NCBI GenBank assembly: GCA_012518325.1
Contig: JAAYSR010000020.1
Coordinates: 1 to 16,958 of the forward strand
Source: Bacillota bacterium
GTDB taxonomy: Bacteria > Bacillota > Limnochordia > Darwinibacteriales > Darwinibacteriaceae
DNA length: 16,958 nt
Direction: 5' to 3'
Shown here: positions 1-7,073 of the stretch, one piece after another
Layout of the letters: the number at the start of each line of letters is the position of its first letter
Numbering within the stretch: the stretch's first letter is position 1
Notes under the pieces: model-generated
The model's database searches: none
Told to the model about the DNA's origin: nothing
The model's input: only the letters and a program-made list of their open reading frames with translations
Translations under genes and position numbers: made by a program

Positions 1-590
1 AGGTTAAAGGAGTTAATGCTGCGCATACGCAGCTCCCGGCTCTGATCATAGGCAAAGGATTGGGTTTCCAGCTCCTTCAGGGACTGCGCCACATCAATTC
101 TGGTCAATTCGGCATACCCTGCAAGCTGCTCCAAAAGCGGGTGATCTGCCTCCACAAAGGTAAGTTCGCCGGCATGGCCCACCATCTGGTCCCCTTGGCT
201 GTCTGTAAACAGAAACCATAACTCTCCTTGCGGATCGCGGTAGGCAGTAAAGGCAAAGTCAGGGGAGTTGGGATCCCGCATATACCTGTCTTCAAACTGG
301 GCAATCACCTGCTCCTTGTTGAGAATATTGCCCGTGCCGTAGTTAGTTACTGAAATATAGACCGTATAAACGATGGGGTAAACAACCAGCAGGATCATGA
401 AAAAGGCGGCAGGCAGCAAGTACCGGTAAGGGTAGCCCTTTGGCACAACAAAGAGTAAGTTCGTCAAAAGTGCGCCTAATAAAAGAAGGACAAAGACTAA
501 GTAGGCCTCGGCGCTCAGCAGGTACAGCGCAATCCAGATAAATGCCACGTTAACGATGCCCAGAATTACGCCTTTGATAATCTTGCCCAC
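1..590 (-). CDS. malF: Maltodextrin ABC transporter permease, MalF-like (partial, N-terminal part)
   Basis: Membrane permease of a maltose/maltodextrin importer, expected to pair with a MalG-type permease and an MsmX/MalK-type ATPase outside the window. About 196 codons are visible and the 3' part lies beyond the left edge. The reading frame begins at a GTG (590-588) preceded by GGGTGAT about 5 nt upstream. An in-frame TGA just upstream of that GTG excludes a longer start. Three hydrophobic segments (about residues 5-25, 29-49 and 57-84) are followed by a hydrophilic stretch after the YPIVYTVYISVTNY motif, as in MalF, where a large extracytoplasmic P2 loop follows TM3. The gene lies 90 nt downstream of the binding-protein gene in the same direction, with a strong hairpin between them. 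The family call is confident; the exact sugar is inferred. Confidence 0.85.
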   Translation of the reverse strand, partial: MGKIIKGVILGIVNVAFIWIALYLLSAEAYLVFVLLLLGALLTNLLFVVPKGYPYRYLLPAAFFMILLVVYPIVYTVYISVTNYGTGNILNKEQVIAQFEDRYMRDPNSPDFAFTAYRDPQGELWFLFTDSQGDQMVGHAGELTFVEADHPLLEQLAGYAELTRIDVAQSLKELETQSFAYDQSRELRMRSINSFN

Positions 591-623
591 TTTCCATCAC
601 CCATTTCTGAAAAACTTACAGAT

Positions 624-658
624 GCATTCCCCTTGAAGCATATGCCTCAAGGGGAATG
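624..658 (-). terminator. Long intercistronic hairpin between malE-like and malF-like genes
   Basis: Two perfect 12-nt arms, CATTCCCCTTGA (624-635) and TCAAGGGGAATG (647-658), flank a loop whose centre is itself the palindrome GCATATGC. On the minus strand the stem is followed about 8 nt later by a short T run (GTTTTTC). It may act as a partial terminator or as a 3' stabilising structure that keeps binding-protein mRNA in excess over permease mRNA, as is known for malE-malF in Escherichia coli. The hairpin is directly visible; its role is inferred. Confidence 0.65.
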
Positions 659-680
659 GATGCAACGAAACTCAACGCTC

Positions 681-1880
681 CTAGTAGCCGCTGTCTTTGA
701 TGGTCTGAATTATTAACTGAACCGCATTTTCAATCGCAGGCTGCGGTTCAGACTGCTCGTTAATGACCAGTTCAATCGCATCGCTCCAGGCAGTCCAGAC
801 TGCGTTCATGGCAGGGATTGCAGGCATTGGAATACCTTCAGCAGCAGACTCCATTACGCCGCGCATATCAGGATCTTCATTGATAATGTCAGCGGCAGGC
901 AGGAACGCGGTCGGACGGGGATCTCCCTCATAGATGGCCAGCATGGTTTCCTTTGTAGCAACAAAGTCATTGAGGAACAGGTTGGCCAGCATTTTGTTTT
1001 CACTGAAGGAGCTCACCATAAAGCCCTGGGCTCCCAGGAAGGGACGTCCGTACTGTCCCTTGTAGGAAGGAACCTGCTGGAATCCGTAGTTTACACCTGC
1101 GGAGCGCACGTCGCCAAAGGCCCAGGGTCCTGTGAGCATGGCGGCTGCCTCACCGTTTTGGAACAGGCTCATCATGGTATCATAGGGAGTAGCGCGGGCC
1201 AGGATGCCCTCGTCCAAGAGATACTTGAACAGTTCAAAGCCCTCTACTGCTCCCTCATTGGCCAAGCCAACGTCTAGGGGATTCAACACTGCTTCAGCGT
1301 CCATACCGAATACATAACCGCCCAGGATGCTGAAGAAGGGGAAGGTGTGGTAAGGATCAGGCTGGGGCATGACCAGTGCATACTTGCCCTCTGCCTTCAG
1401 TTTCCGGCCCACTTCGATCAGTTCTTCAAAGGTCTGGAATCCGTCTTCACCGGCCAAGTCCTTGTTGTAAATAAAGCCGATGGCTTCAATCGCGTAGGGG
1501 ATGCCGTAACGCTGTCCACCCCAAGTAAAGGCCTCCAAACCAGAGGTGAGGAACTGGGACTCGTCGGCAATATCAATTGGATCGATCAGGCCGTCGGTAA
1601 CCAATTGGCCTAACCAGTCATGGGCGCCAACGATGATGTCAGGGCCTTCGCCGGTCGGGGCTACAATGGCCAGATTGTCGCGAATATCGCCAAAGGGAAG
1701 TTCCTGAATTCTGACAGTAATGCCGTACTCACTAACAAAGCGCACAGCCACTTCACGCAGAACCGGAGCCCTTTCGCTGTCACACCAGATCAAGAGCTCA
1801 CCGGGAACTGATGCCAGTACAGGCACACTCACCAACAACGCTAAGAGCAACACCGAGATAACTGTGGTTAATCTTTTCAT
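681..1880 (-). CDS. malE: Extracellular maltose/maltodextrin-binding protein (MalE-like)
   Basis: Solute-binding protein (399 aa) of a family-1 carbohydrate ABC importer. An N-terminal signal peptide (about residues 1-23, ending VPVLA) precedes the mature domain. The mature region has features typical of MalE/MdxE proteins: a GELLIWCDSERAP start, GEGPDIIVGAHDWLGQL near residue 80, YGIPYAIEAIGFIYNKDL near 125-145, and AAMLTGPWAF near 245. The ATG has an ideal GGAGGTG site 6 nt upstream. There is no cysteine at the predicted cleavage site, so it is not an obvious lipoprotein, which is unusual for a monoderm Bacillota binding protein. The MalF-like permease follows on the same strand. Upstream lie a cre/LacI-family operator-like site and a long leader, consistent with carbon-source control. 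Maltodextrin is the best guess; other oligosaccharides remain possible. Confidence 0.88.
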   Translation of the reverse strand: MKRLTTVISVLLLALLVSVPVLASVPGELLIWCDSERAPVLREVAVRFVSEYGITVRIQELPFGDIRDNLAIVAPTGEGPDIIVGAHDWLGQLVTDGLIDPIDIADESQFLTSGLEAFTWGGQRYGIPYAIEAIGFIYNKDLAGEDGFQTFEELIEVGRKLKAEGKYALVMPQPDPYHTFPFFSILGGYVFGMDAEAVLNPLDVGLANEGAVEGFELFKYLLDEGILARATPYDTMMSLFQNGEAAAMLTGPWAFGDVRSAGVNYGFQQVPSYKGQYGRPFLGAQGFMVSSFSENKMLANLFLNDFVATKETMLAIYEGDPRPTAFLPAADIINEDPDMRGVMESAAEGIPMPAIPAMNAVWTAWSDAIELVINEQSEPQPAIENAVQLIIQTIKDSGY

Positions 1881-1948
1881 TTTCGCACCTCCATAGATTG
1901 ATTGCCAAAACGACGAGAAGAAACTCTAGGACCCAATCACCTCCACAA

Positions 1949-1962
1949 TGACAACGTTTGCA
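1949..1962 (-). promoter_or_regulatory. cre / LacI-family operator-like site upstream of malE-like gene
   Basis: The plus strand reads TGACAACGTTTGCA, matching the CcpA cre consensus TGWAARCGYTWNCW at 13 of 14 positions. It has the central CG dyad typical of LacI-family operators. A second overlapping dyad, TTGCA-5 nt-TGCAA, occupies 1958-1972. The site is about 70 nt upstream of the malE-like start, where CcpA or a MalR-type repressor could act as a block or on a nearby promoter. The match is seen directly; the regulator is inferred. Confidence 0.6.
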
Positions 1963-1982
1963 CAGGTTGCAAAAGAAAAGTT

Positions 1983-2002
1983 AAGGCGTTCCGCCTTTTT
2001 TT
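1983..2002. terminator. Small hairpin with flanking T/A run in the malE-thyX intergenic region
   Basis: AAGGCG (1983-1988) and CGCCTT (1992-1997) form a 6-bp stem with a 3-nt loop, followed on the plus strand by TTTTT. On the minus strand the same stem is followed by AACTTTTCTTTT, so it could attenuate a transcript entering the malE-like leader. No plus-strand gene upstream needs a terminator. The stem is short, so the function is uncertain. Confidence 0.35.
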
Positions 2003-2055
2003 AGACTTCGCTTCCAAGAGCTGGCTTCCTGCTTAGTTTCTTCCTGAATAGACCA

Positions 2056-2084
2056 ATTTAACATTTTAATTTTTTGGACCTCAA
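2056..2084 (-). promoter_or_regulatory. Candidate malE-like operon promoter
   Basis: On the minus strand TTGAGG (2084-2079) and TTAAAT (2061-2056) are separated by exactly 17 nt, each matching 4 of 6 consensus positions. If used, it gives a leader of about 170 nt containing the small hairpin and the cre-like site. It overlaps the divergent thyX promoter. Matches are moderate and the element is tentative. Confidence 0.3.
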
Positions 2085-2103
2085 CCCTACTCTCTGATAT
2101 ACT
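2074..2103 (+). promoter_or_regulatory. thyX promoter (extended -10)
   Basis: TATACT (2098-2103) is preceded by TGA, giving an extended -10 element. A weak -35, TTGGAC (2074-2079), lies 18 nt upstream. The predicted transcript starts near 2110 and gives a short leader with the AAGGAGG site at 2118-2124 in front of the GTG start. Confidence 0.5.
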
Positions 2104-2131
2104 AACAAAAAGAACACAAGGAGGTTGTCAG

Positions 2132-2839
2132 GTGGACAAACTTAGGATCAACGTTGGCGAACATGGTTATGTCTCCTTAAAAGACTGGATGGGTACGGAT
2201 CTGTCCCCTGTCAATGACGCTAAAGTTAGCTTTGATAAAGAAAGCAGCGAAATGGGCGAACGCGAGAAAAGGCTTTTGACCTACCTCGCAGAACACCAGC
2301 ATACATCACCGTTTCGGCACTCTGTGCTAAAGTTTGAAGTCTATGCACCTTTGATGGTGGCCAGGCAATGGTGGAAGCATGTTATCGGCAGCGAACACGG
2401 GGAAGGATATGACCGCCTCACCGCCTGGAATGAGTCGAGCAGGCGCTACATTACCGAGGTGCCGACCTTCTTAGTGCCCGGTGAGACTGAATGGCGTTCG
2501 GTGCCCGAGAACCGCAAGCAGGGCAGCGGCGACAACCTGGATCCTTCCATTGGCAGCAAGTACACCGAGGCGTTGAAAAAGCATGTGGAGGAAAGCCTCA
2601 AGCTCTACGAGCAGGCCTTGGAAGATCAGGTCTGCCCGGAACAGGCCCGTCTGTTCCTGCCCGCCTACGGCCTTTATGTGCGCTGGGTCTGGACAGGCAG
2701 CCTGCAGGCAGTGGCCCATTTCCTCCAGCTCCGCTTGGACGAACACGCCCAGAAGGAAATCAGGGACTATGCCAAGGCCATCGAAACCCTGACCAGGGAA
2801 AAGTTTCCCCTGGCCCTGGAGGCCCTGCTCAAAGCATAG
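2132..2839 (+). CDS. thyX: Flavin-dependent thymidylate synthase ThyX
   Basis: Makes dTMP from dUMP using methylenetetrahydrofolate, FAD and NAD(P)H (235 aa, a usual length). The start is GTG at 2132 with AAGGAGG 7 nt upstream. Recognisable ThyX elements are HTSPFRHSVLKFEV (57-70), RQWWKH followed later by WNESSRRY (78-106), EQARLFLPAYGLYVRWVW (170-187) and HFLQLRLDEHAQKEIR (196-211). The signature usually written RHRxxSxNExSxRY is altered: the second and third positions of RHR correspond to KHV here, and about 10 extra residues (SEHGEGYDRL) separate it from NESSRRY. A comparable WWK-type variant occurs in cyanobacterial homologues as far as I recall. The gene is monocistronic with its own promoter and terminator. 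The family call is secure; whether a second synthase (ThyA) exists elsewhere cannot be seen. Confidence 0.93.
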   Translation: MDKLRINVGEHGYVSLKDWMGTDLSPVNDAKVSFDKESSEMGEREKRLLTYLAEHQHTSPFRHSVLKFEVYAPLMVARQWWKHVIGSEHGEGYDRLTAWNESSRRYITEVPTFLVPGETEWRSVPENRKQGSGDNLDPSIGSKYTEALKKHVEESLKLYEQALEDQVCPEQARLFLPAYGLYVRWVWTGSLQAVAHFLQLRLDEHAQKEIRDYAKAIETLTREKFPLALEALLKA

Positions 2840-2843
2840 CCGC

Positions 2844-2886
2844 AAAAGCCGCCAGTCAGGTCTCTGCCTGAGTTTGGCGGCTTTTT
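2844..2886. terminator. Bidirectional intrinsic terminator between thyX and the ABC operon
   Basis: AAAGCCGCCA pairs with TGGCGGCTTT (10 bp), with an inner TCAGG/CCTGA stem. The hairpin is flanked by TTTTT on the plus strand and by TTTT on the minus strand. It sits between the converging thyX stop (2839) and the ABC-transporter stop (2904), so it probably serves both. Confidence 0.88.
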
Positions 2887-2903
2887 CCTTTCCACTTGGC
2901 TGA

Positions 2904-4559
2904 CTAACTCGCCCTCCCGCTTTCCATTTCGATGACCAGATCTGCGATATTCATCGTTGATTTCCGGTGAGAAACCAGGACCATAGTCTTGTTCTCCGAT
3001 TCTTCCAGCAAAGACTTGAGAATCATCCCTTCGTTCAGGCTGTCCAGGTTGCTGGTAGGTTCATCCAGCAGCACAAAAGGAGCATCGTGCAGGAAGACCC
3101 GGGCGAGGCCGATCCTTTGCCTTTCACCGCTGGAAAGGCTCTCCCCTAACTCCCCTACATTTGTCTCATAGCCATTGGGCAGGCTGACGATGAAGTCATG
3201 CACCGCCGCCTTCTTTGCAGCTTCGATAATCTCCTCCAGCGTGGCATCTGGTTTGGCAATCCTGATATTTTCCGCAATAGTATCATTGAAAAGGTGGGTT
3301 TCTTGGGTCAGATAGCCCTGCAGATTCCGCAGGCTGCTGGTGTTGACATTGCGGATGTCTTCGCCGGCTATGGCAACGCGGCCATTGTCCACGTCCCAAA
3401 AGCGCATCAAGAGCTTGAGCAGTGTGGACTTGCCCGACCCGCTCCTTCCGTGGATGCCCACAATGTTGTTCTCCCGGATCTGCAGGGAATAGTCTTCTAG
3501 AATGGGCTCCGCCCCATAGGCAAAATCTATGTTGCTGCACTCTACCGTGCCAAAATCCAGTACTTTCCCATCTTCGACTTCCTCAACAACCGGCTCTTCC
3601 TCCAAAAGATCAAGGACCCTGTTGCCGCTGGCCAAGGTATGGCGGAGGTTGTTTGACAGACTGCTGAGAGCAACAACCGGACCAAAGGAGCTCATCATGG
3701 CAATGGTCGGGATCAAAACACCGTCAAACCCCACAGCCCCCCTTGTATACAGCAGCAGACCTGTAAAGAGCATTGCCGCAGAAAAGAAGAGGATCACCGT
3801 ATCGGTTATCGCCTTGGCCAAACCTTCGTACTTCTTAAGCTCTCTGTGCTTGCGGCTTAACTCGTCGGTCCTGGCATTCAGCTGGAGCAAGCGCTTCTGT
3901 CCCATACCGTACTGGATAATCTCCTTTAAGCCCCGCAGACTGTCCAGGACAAAGCTGTTCAAATCGCCAAACCCGTTGCGGTAGGCAAGTCCTACATCGC
4001 TGCCGAGCTTGGAAACGCCAACGGGCACCAACACCCCGACGGTCAAGTAGGCCGCCAGCGCGAGGAAGGCAAGCAGCGGGCTGTAGCCGGCGATGAAGGC
4101 CACCATGATTAGCGACGTCAGAAAAGCAATAGCAATGGGAGAGATGGTATGGGCGTAAAACACCTCTAAAAGCTCAATATCGCTGGTGATAATGGAGATG
4201 AGATTTCCCTTGTCCCTGCCCTCAAGCTTGGCCGGGGCGAGGCGCCGCAAAGCAGTAAACACCTTGTTGCGGATCAGCGCCAGGATCTTAAAGGCAATAT
4301 AGTGGTTGCTCAACTGTTCCGCATATCTTAAAAGTCCCCGGGCCACAGCAAGGAAGATCACAGCAGAAAGCAACGTCCTCAAGGACAGAGGACCTGGAAA
4401 GCCAAGGATCTCGGCAATTGCCAAACCGCCAAAGACTGTGATAAAAATGGCGGTTAAATAGCCCAGAACTCCTGTGACAACGGCAAAAACCATGATATGG
4501 GCCAGGGGCCTGACCAAGCCGATCAGTTCACCCATCACCTTGATCCCGCTTCTACGCAT
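2904..4559 (-). CDS. ABC exporter-fold transporter half, permease-ATPase fusion (second of pair)
   Basis: Second half of a heterodimeric ABC transporter of the exporter fold (551 aa). An N-terminal six-helix membrane domain (about residues 10-310) is followed by a nucleotide-binding domain with Walker A GRSGSGKST (371-379), Q-loop Gln419, signature LSSGE (475-479, in place of LSGGQ), Walker B FVLLDE with catalytic Glu500, and H-loop His531. I chose ATG 4559 because GGGAGGTG lies just upstream and the start overlaps the last 8 nt of the upstream partner. A longer frame to 4631 exists but has no comparable site. Overall it resembles CydD/CydC-like transporters. Operon position behind a Fur box suggests iron-linked cargo such as a siderophore, haem or thiol compound, with export or import undecided. 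The cargo is unknown. Confidence 0.85.
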   Translation of the reverse strand: MRRSGIKVMGELIGLVRPLAHIMVFAVVTGVLGYLTAIFITVFGGLAIAEILGFPGPLSLRTLLSAVIFLAVARGLLRYAEQLSNHYIAFKILALIRNKVFTALRRLAPAKLEGRDKGNLISIITSDIELLEVFYAHTISPIAIAFLTSLIMVAFIAGYSPLLAFLALAAYLTVGVLVPVGVSKLGSDVGLAYRNGFGDLNSFVLDSLRGLKEIIQYGMGQKRLLQLNARTDELSRKHRELKKYEGLAKAITDTVILFFSAAMLFTGLLLYTRGAVGFDGVLIPTIAMMSSFGPVVALSSLSNNLRHTLASGNRVLDLLEEEPVVEEVEDGKVLDFGTVECSNIDFAYGAEPILEDYSLQIRENNIVGIHGRSGSGKSTLLKLLMRFWDVDNGRVAIAGEDIRNVNTSSLRNLQGYLTQETHLFNDTIAENIRIAKPDATLEEIIEAAKKAAVHDFIVSLPNGYETNVGELGESLSSGERQRIGLARVFLHDAPFVLLDEPTSNLDSLNEGMILKSLLEESENKTMVLVSHRKSTMNIADLVIEMESGRAS

Positions 4560-6294
4560 AGCTGAGCACCTCCCTGTTTTGGGCAAAACCCTCCAGAATC
4601 TTCTGCTGGCTGTAAATCCTGGTGTAAACACCGTCCTGGGCGACCAGCTCCCGGTGTCTTCCGCTTTCTACCACTCTGCCGCCTGCCAAAACGTAAATCC
4701 GATCCGCATTTACCACATTGGCCATCCGGTGGGAGATAACTACAATCGTCTTCGTCTCGGCAAGCTTCTGGATAATCTCCATGATCAGAGCTTCACTTTC
4801 CGCATCGATATTGGAAGTTACCTCATCAAAAATGTACATGGGCGTGTCATGCAAAATGGCCCGGGCCAGTGCCAGCCTTTGCCGCTGGCCGCCTGACAGG
4901 TTTGCTCCCCGCTCCAGGATCTCTGTGTCCAGGCCCTTTTCGGCAGAAACAAAGTCGAGAAGGTTGACTTTCCTGAGGGCCTCCTTCATCTCCTCTTCTG
5001 TGGCCTGTTCATTGCCCATCAGAAGGTTATCCCGTACAGTGCCTTTGAAGATATAGCTGTTATGGTTGACCAGGGTAATCTGCCGCATAATCTCCGCTTC
5101 GGCAATTTGGGCGAGCTCTTTGTCCCCTAGGCGAATGGAGCCCTGATAGTTCTTGTTAATCCCCATAATCAAGGCAGCAATCGTACTCTTGCCGCTGCCG
5201 GATTCGCCAACAAAGGCCACAAGCCTGTTTGGAGGTATTTCCACGTTTACGTCGTTAAGGATCTGGCGGTCTGCTTCGTAGGCAAAGTTGACCCCTTCAA
5301 AGACGATGCCTTGGGCAGCCGCTCTTTCGGTACCCGGGACCGGTTCCTGCAAGTCCAGGACGTTAAAGTACTTGTCGCTTGCCGCCATGCCGTTCATGGC
5401 AATATGGAAGAACGAACCTAAGAGCCGCAGCGGAATGAAGAACTCTGCGGACAGCATAATAATGGCAAATGTGGCGGCAAAACCGATATTGCCCCTGAGA
5501 AACTCGTTGATCGAGATGATCACGCCTACGGCAGCCCCGCCATAGGCAATCAGGTCCATGATGGTGATGGAGTTCAGCTGCATGGTCAGGACCCTCATCG
5601 TGATTTTCCTGAATTTTTCAGCCTCTACGTCCATTGCAGCAGACTTTTCCCCATCAGCCCGGTAGATTTTCAGGGTGGTCAGCCCCTGTATGTTCTCTAA
5701 AAAGCTGTCTCCCATGCTGGTATAGGTATCCCAATACTTGCTCAGCAGCCTCTTGGCTATTCTTTGCACCGCTACAATGGAAATAGGTATTAGGGGAACA
5801 CAGACCAAGAGCACCACGGCAGATCTCAGGTTTACAAAGGACAAGATGGCAAATAGCAGAAGTGGCGCCAGCAGGCTGTAAAACAGCTGGGGCAGATAGG
5901 CGCCGAAATAGATTTCCAGCTGTTCAATTCCCTCCACCGCCAGTTGGACAACTTCAGATGTAGCCACCTTTTCATTGTAAGAAATGCCAAGGCGCAAAAG
6001 CTTCTTGTATAAGTCCTCCCTCAGCACCTTCTTGACATTTGCAGCAGACAGATACGATGTTCTCGCTGAGAGGGTGTTGGTGACGGCCCTTACTGCAATC
6101 ACGGTCACAACTGTGAGGGCTGCCCGGATAATCATCTCCGTTGAATGGGTCCCGTGATAGACATTTTCCAAGAGCCTGGCGACGGTAAAAACCGATACTA
6201 CATTAGCGATGAGTGAAACAGTGTTCAGCAGCACAGTCAGGCCAATGAACACCTTGGCCTCGCCCAGTTTATCAATTAAACGCTTATCTATCAT
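4552..6294 (-). CDS. ABC exporter-fold transporter half, permease-ATPase fusion (first of pair)
   Basis: First half of the heterodimer (580 aa). The membrane domain spans about residues 14-305, with clear hydrophobic segments near 16-38, 56-76, 133-155, 158-176, 245-262 and 272-292. The ATPase domain has Walker A GESGSGKST (363-371), signature LSGGQ (466-470), Walker B MYIFDE with Glu491, and H-loop His522. The Q-loop reads TLVNHNSYIFKG, placing His411 where Gln is usual. Together with LSSGE in the partner this suggests two unequal ATP sites. ATG 6294 has AAAGGAGC upstream and overlaps the preceding stop as ATGA; its own 3' end overlaps the partner gene. CydD-like by overall pattern. The IrtAB/YbtPQ precedent shows exporter-fold pairs can import siderophores, so transport direction is open. 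Confidence 0.86.
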   Translation of the reverse strand: MIDKRLIDKLGEAKVFIGLTVLLNTVSLIANVVSVFTVARLLENVYHGTHSTEMIIRAALTVVTVIAVRAVTNTLSARTSYLSAANVKKVLREDLYKKLLRLGISYNEKVATSEVVQLAVEGIEQLEIYFGAYLPQLFYSLLAPLLLFAILSFVNLRSAVVLLVCVPLIPISIVAVQRIAKRLLSKYWDTYTSMGDSFLENIQGLTTLKIYRADGEKSAAMDVEAEKFRKITMRVLTMQLNSITIMDLIAYGGAAVGVIISINEFLRGNIGFAATFAIIMLSAEFFIPLRLLGSFFHIAMNGMAASDKYFNVLDLQEPVPGTERAAAQGIVFEGVNFAYEADRQILNDVNVEIPPNRLVAFVGESGSGKSTIAALIMGINKNYQGSIRLGDKELAQIAEAEIMRQITLVNHNSYIFKGTVRDNLLMGNEQATEEEMKEALRKVNLLDFVSAEKGLDTEILERGANLSGGQRQRLALARAILHDTPMYIFDEVTSNIDAESEALIMEIIQKLAETKTIVVISHRMANVVNADRIYVLAGGRVVESGRHRELVAQDGVYTRIYSQQKILEGFAQNREVLSYA

Positions 6295-6656
6295 GGCACT
6301 GCTCCTTTTTTGGTCTGCTGCTTATGCAGTCTTTCGTCAATCACATGGCGGATCGTCAAGAGCGGGTGGTACAAAAGCATCCAGGGCCCGCTGTAGCGCA
6401 TCACTTTCTTGATTTTTGCCCGCATGTCCCTCTTGTAGCAGTGAACTTTGCAGCTGGCGCAAAAGGTTTTGGTTTCCATAAAGGGACAGCGGTCAATGCG
6501 CCGACCGGCATAGGCCAAAAGCTCCTGGCAGTCGAAACAAAGGCCGTCACTGACGTGTTTCTTGCCCCTGCAGTAGATCCGAATCATCTTGCCGACAACG
6601 TCTTTCTCTCGGGCTCTTTTTTCTTCCAGGATTTCGGGGGCTTTATACACTGTCAT
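6291..6656 (-). CDS. ygbA: YgbA-type cysteine-rich protein (nitrous oxide-stimulated promoter family)
   Basis: Small soluble protein (121 aa) of the YgbA_NO family. Seven cysteines, at 29, 40, 43, 57, 66, 69 and 73, include two CxxC pairs (CFDC and CASC) and the motif FCASCKVHCY, suggesting a bound metal or Fe-S cluster. The family-typical MRYSGPWMLLYHP segment follows near 86-98. In E. coli, ygbA is an NsrR-controlled, nitric-oxide-inducible gene; its biochemical role is poorly defined. The gene overlaps the upstream YbaN-like gene by 14 nt and the downstream ABC gene by 4 nt (ATGA), so the four genes are almost surely co-translated. GGGAGGT lies about 11 nt before the ATG. The family call is good; a role in iron or NO-stress physiology is inferred from the Fur box and relatives. 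Confidence 0.85.
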   Translation of the reverse strand: MTVYKAPEILEEKRAREKDVVGKMIRIYCRGKKHVSDGLCFDCQELLAYAGRRIDRCPFMETKTFCASCKVHCYKRDMRAKIKKVMRYSGPWMLLYHPLLTIRHVIDERLHKQQTKKGAVP

Positions 6657-7053
6657 TTGCCAGCTGGACCTCCCTGGCCCCAGGCTTGACGGTCTTGATC
6701 CTGAAGGCGAAATAGTAGTAAAGGAACATCATAGCCAGCACCACAAAGATGCGGAAGTAGATGATGTCCACTAATAAGGCCGACAGCAGCAGCGCCGACG
6801 ATGCCGTTGCAACCAGCCCGAGCTTGGTCTTAAGGGTCATAGCCCGATTTTGCACAAACTCTGCTAAATGGTTCTTGTAGAGTTTCGTCCCCATAAACCA
6901 GCGGTTGAACCGCTCAGAACCTTTGGAGAAAAAGAAAGATGCAAGAAGCAAGAAGGGCGTAGTAGGCAGCACAGGCAGAACAACCCCCACTGCCCCAATG
7001 GCCATAAACAAAAGGCCCAATACTATGTACAGCATCCTCACGGATTTCTTCAT
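6643..7053 (-). CDS. ybaN: YbaN/DUF454 family inner-membrane protein
   Basis: Small membrane protein (136 aa) of the DUF454/YbaN family, function unknown. It shows the family pattern: an N-terminal hydrophobic hairpin with GVVLPVLPTTPFLLLASFFFSKGS, then an amphipathic FNRWFMGTKLYKNHLAEFVQNR segment, then two C-terminal helices rich in Leu, Val and Phe. I chose ATG 7053 (MKKSVRML) because GAGGGA lies 6 nt upstream. An earlier ATG at 7083 would overlap the Fur box and lacks a ribosome binding site. It is the first gene of the iron-type operon and ends 14 nt inside the YgbA-type gene. Confidence 0.82.
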   Translation of the reverse strand: MKKSVRMLYIVLGLLFMAIGAVGVVLPVLPTTPFLLLASFFFSKGSERFNRWFMGTKLYKNHLAEFVQNRAMTLKTKLGLVATASSALLLSALLVDIIYFRIFVVLAMMFLYYYFAFRIKTVKPGAREVQLANDSV

Positions 7054-7073
7054 AGCTATCCCTCGCATGACAT

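Noticed and set aside
104..304. A 66-codon minus-strand frame inside the malF-like gene
   Set aside because: It is a shifted frame of the permease, which reads through the same region with MalF-type features.
2471..2871. Alternative frames on both strands inside thyX
   Set aside because: They overlap well-conserved ThyX sequence and show no domain of their own.
4560..4631. Longer start for the second ABC half
   Set aside because: The extra 24 residues overlap the partner's coding region and are preceded by no good ribosome binding site, while 4559 has GGGAGGTG.
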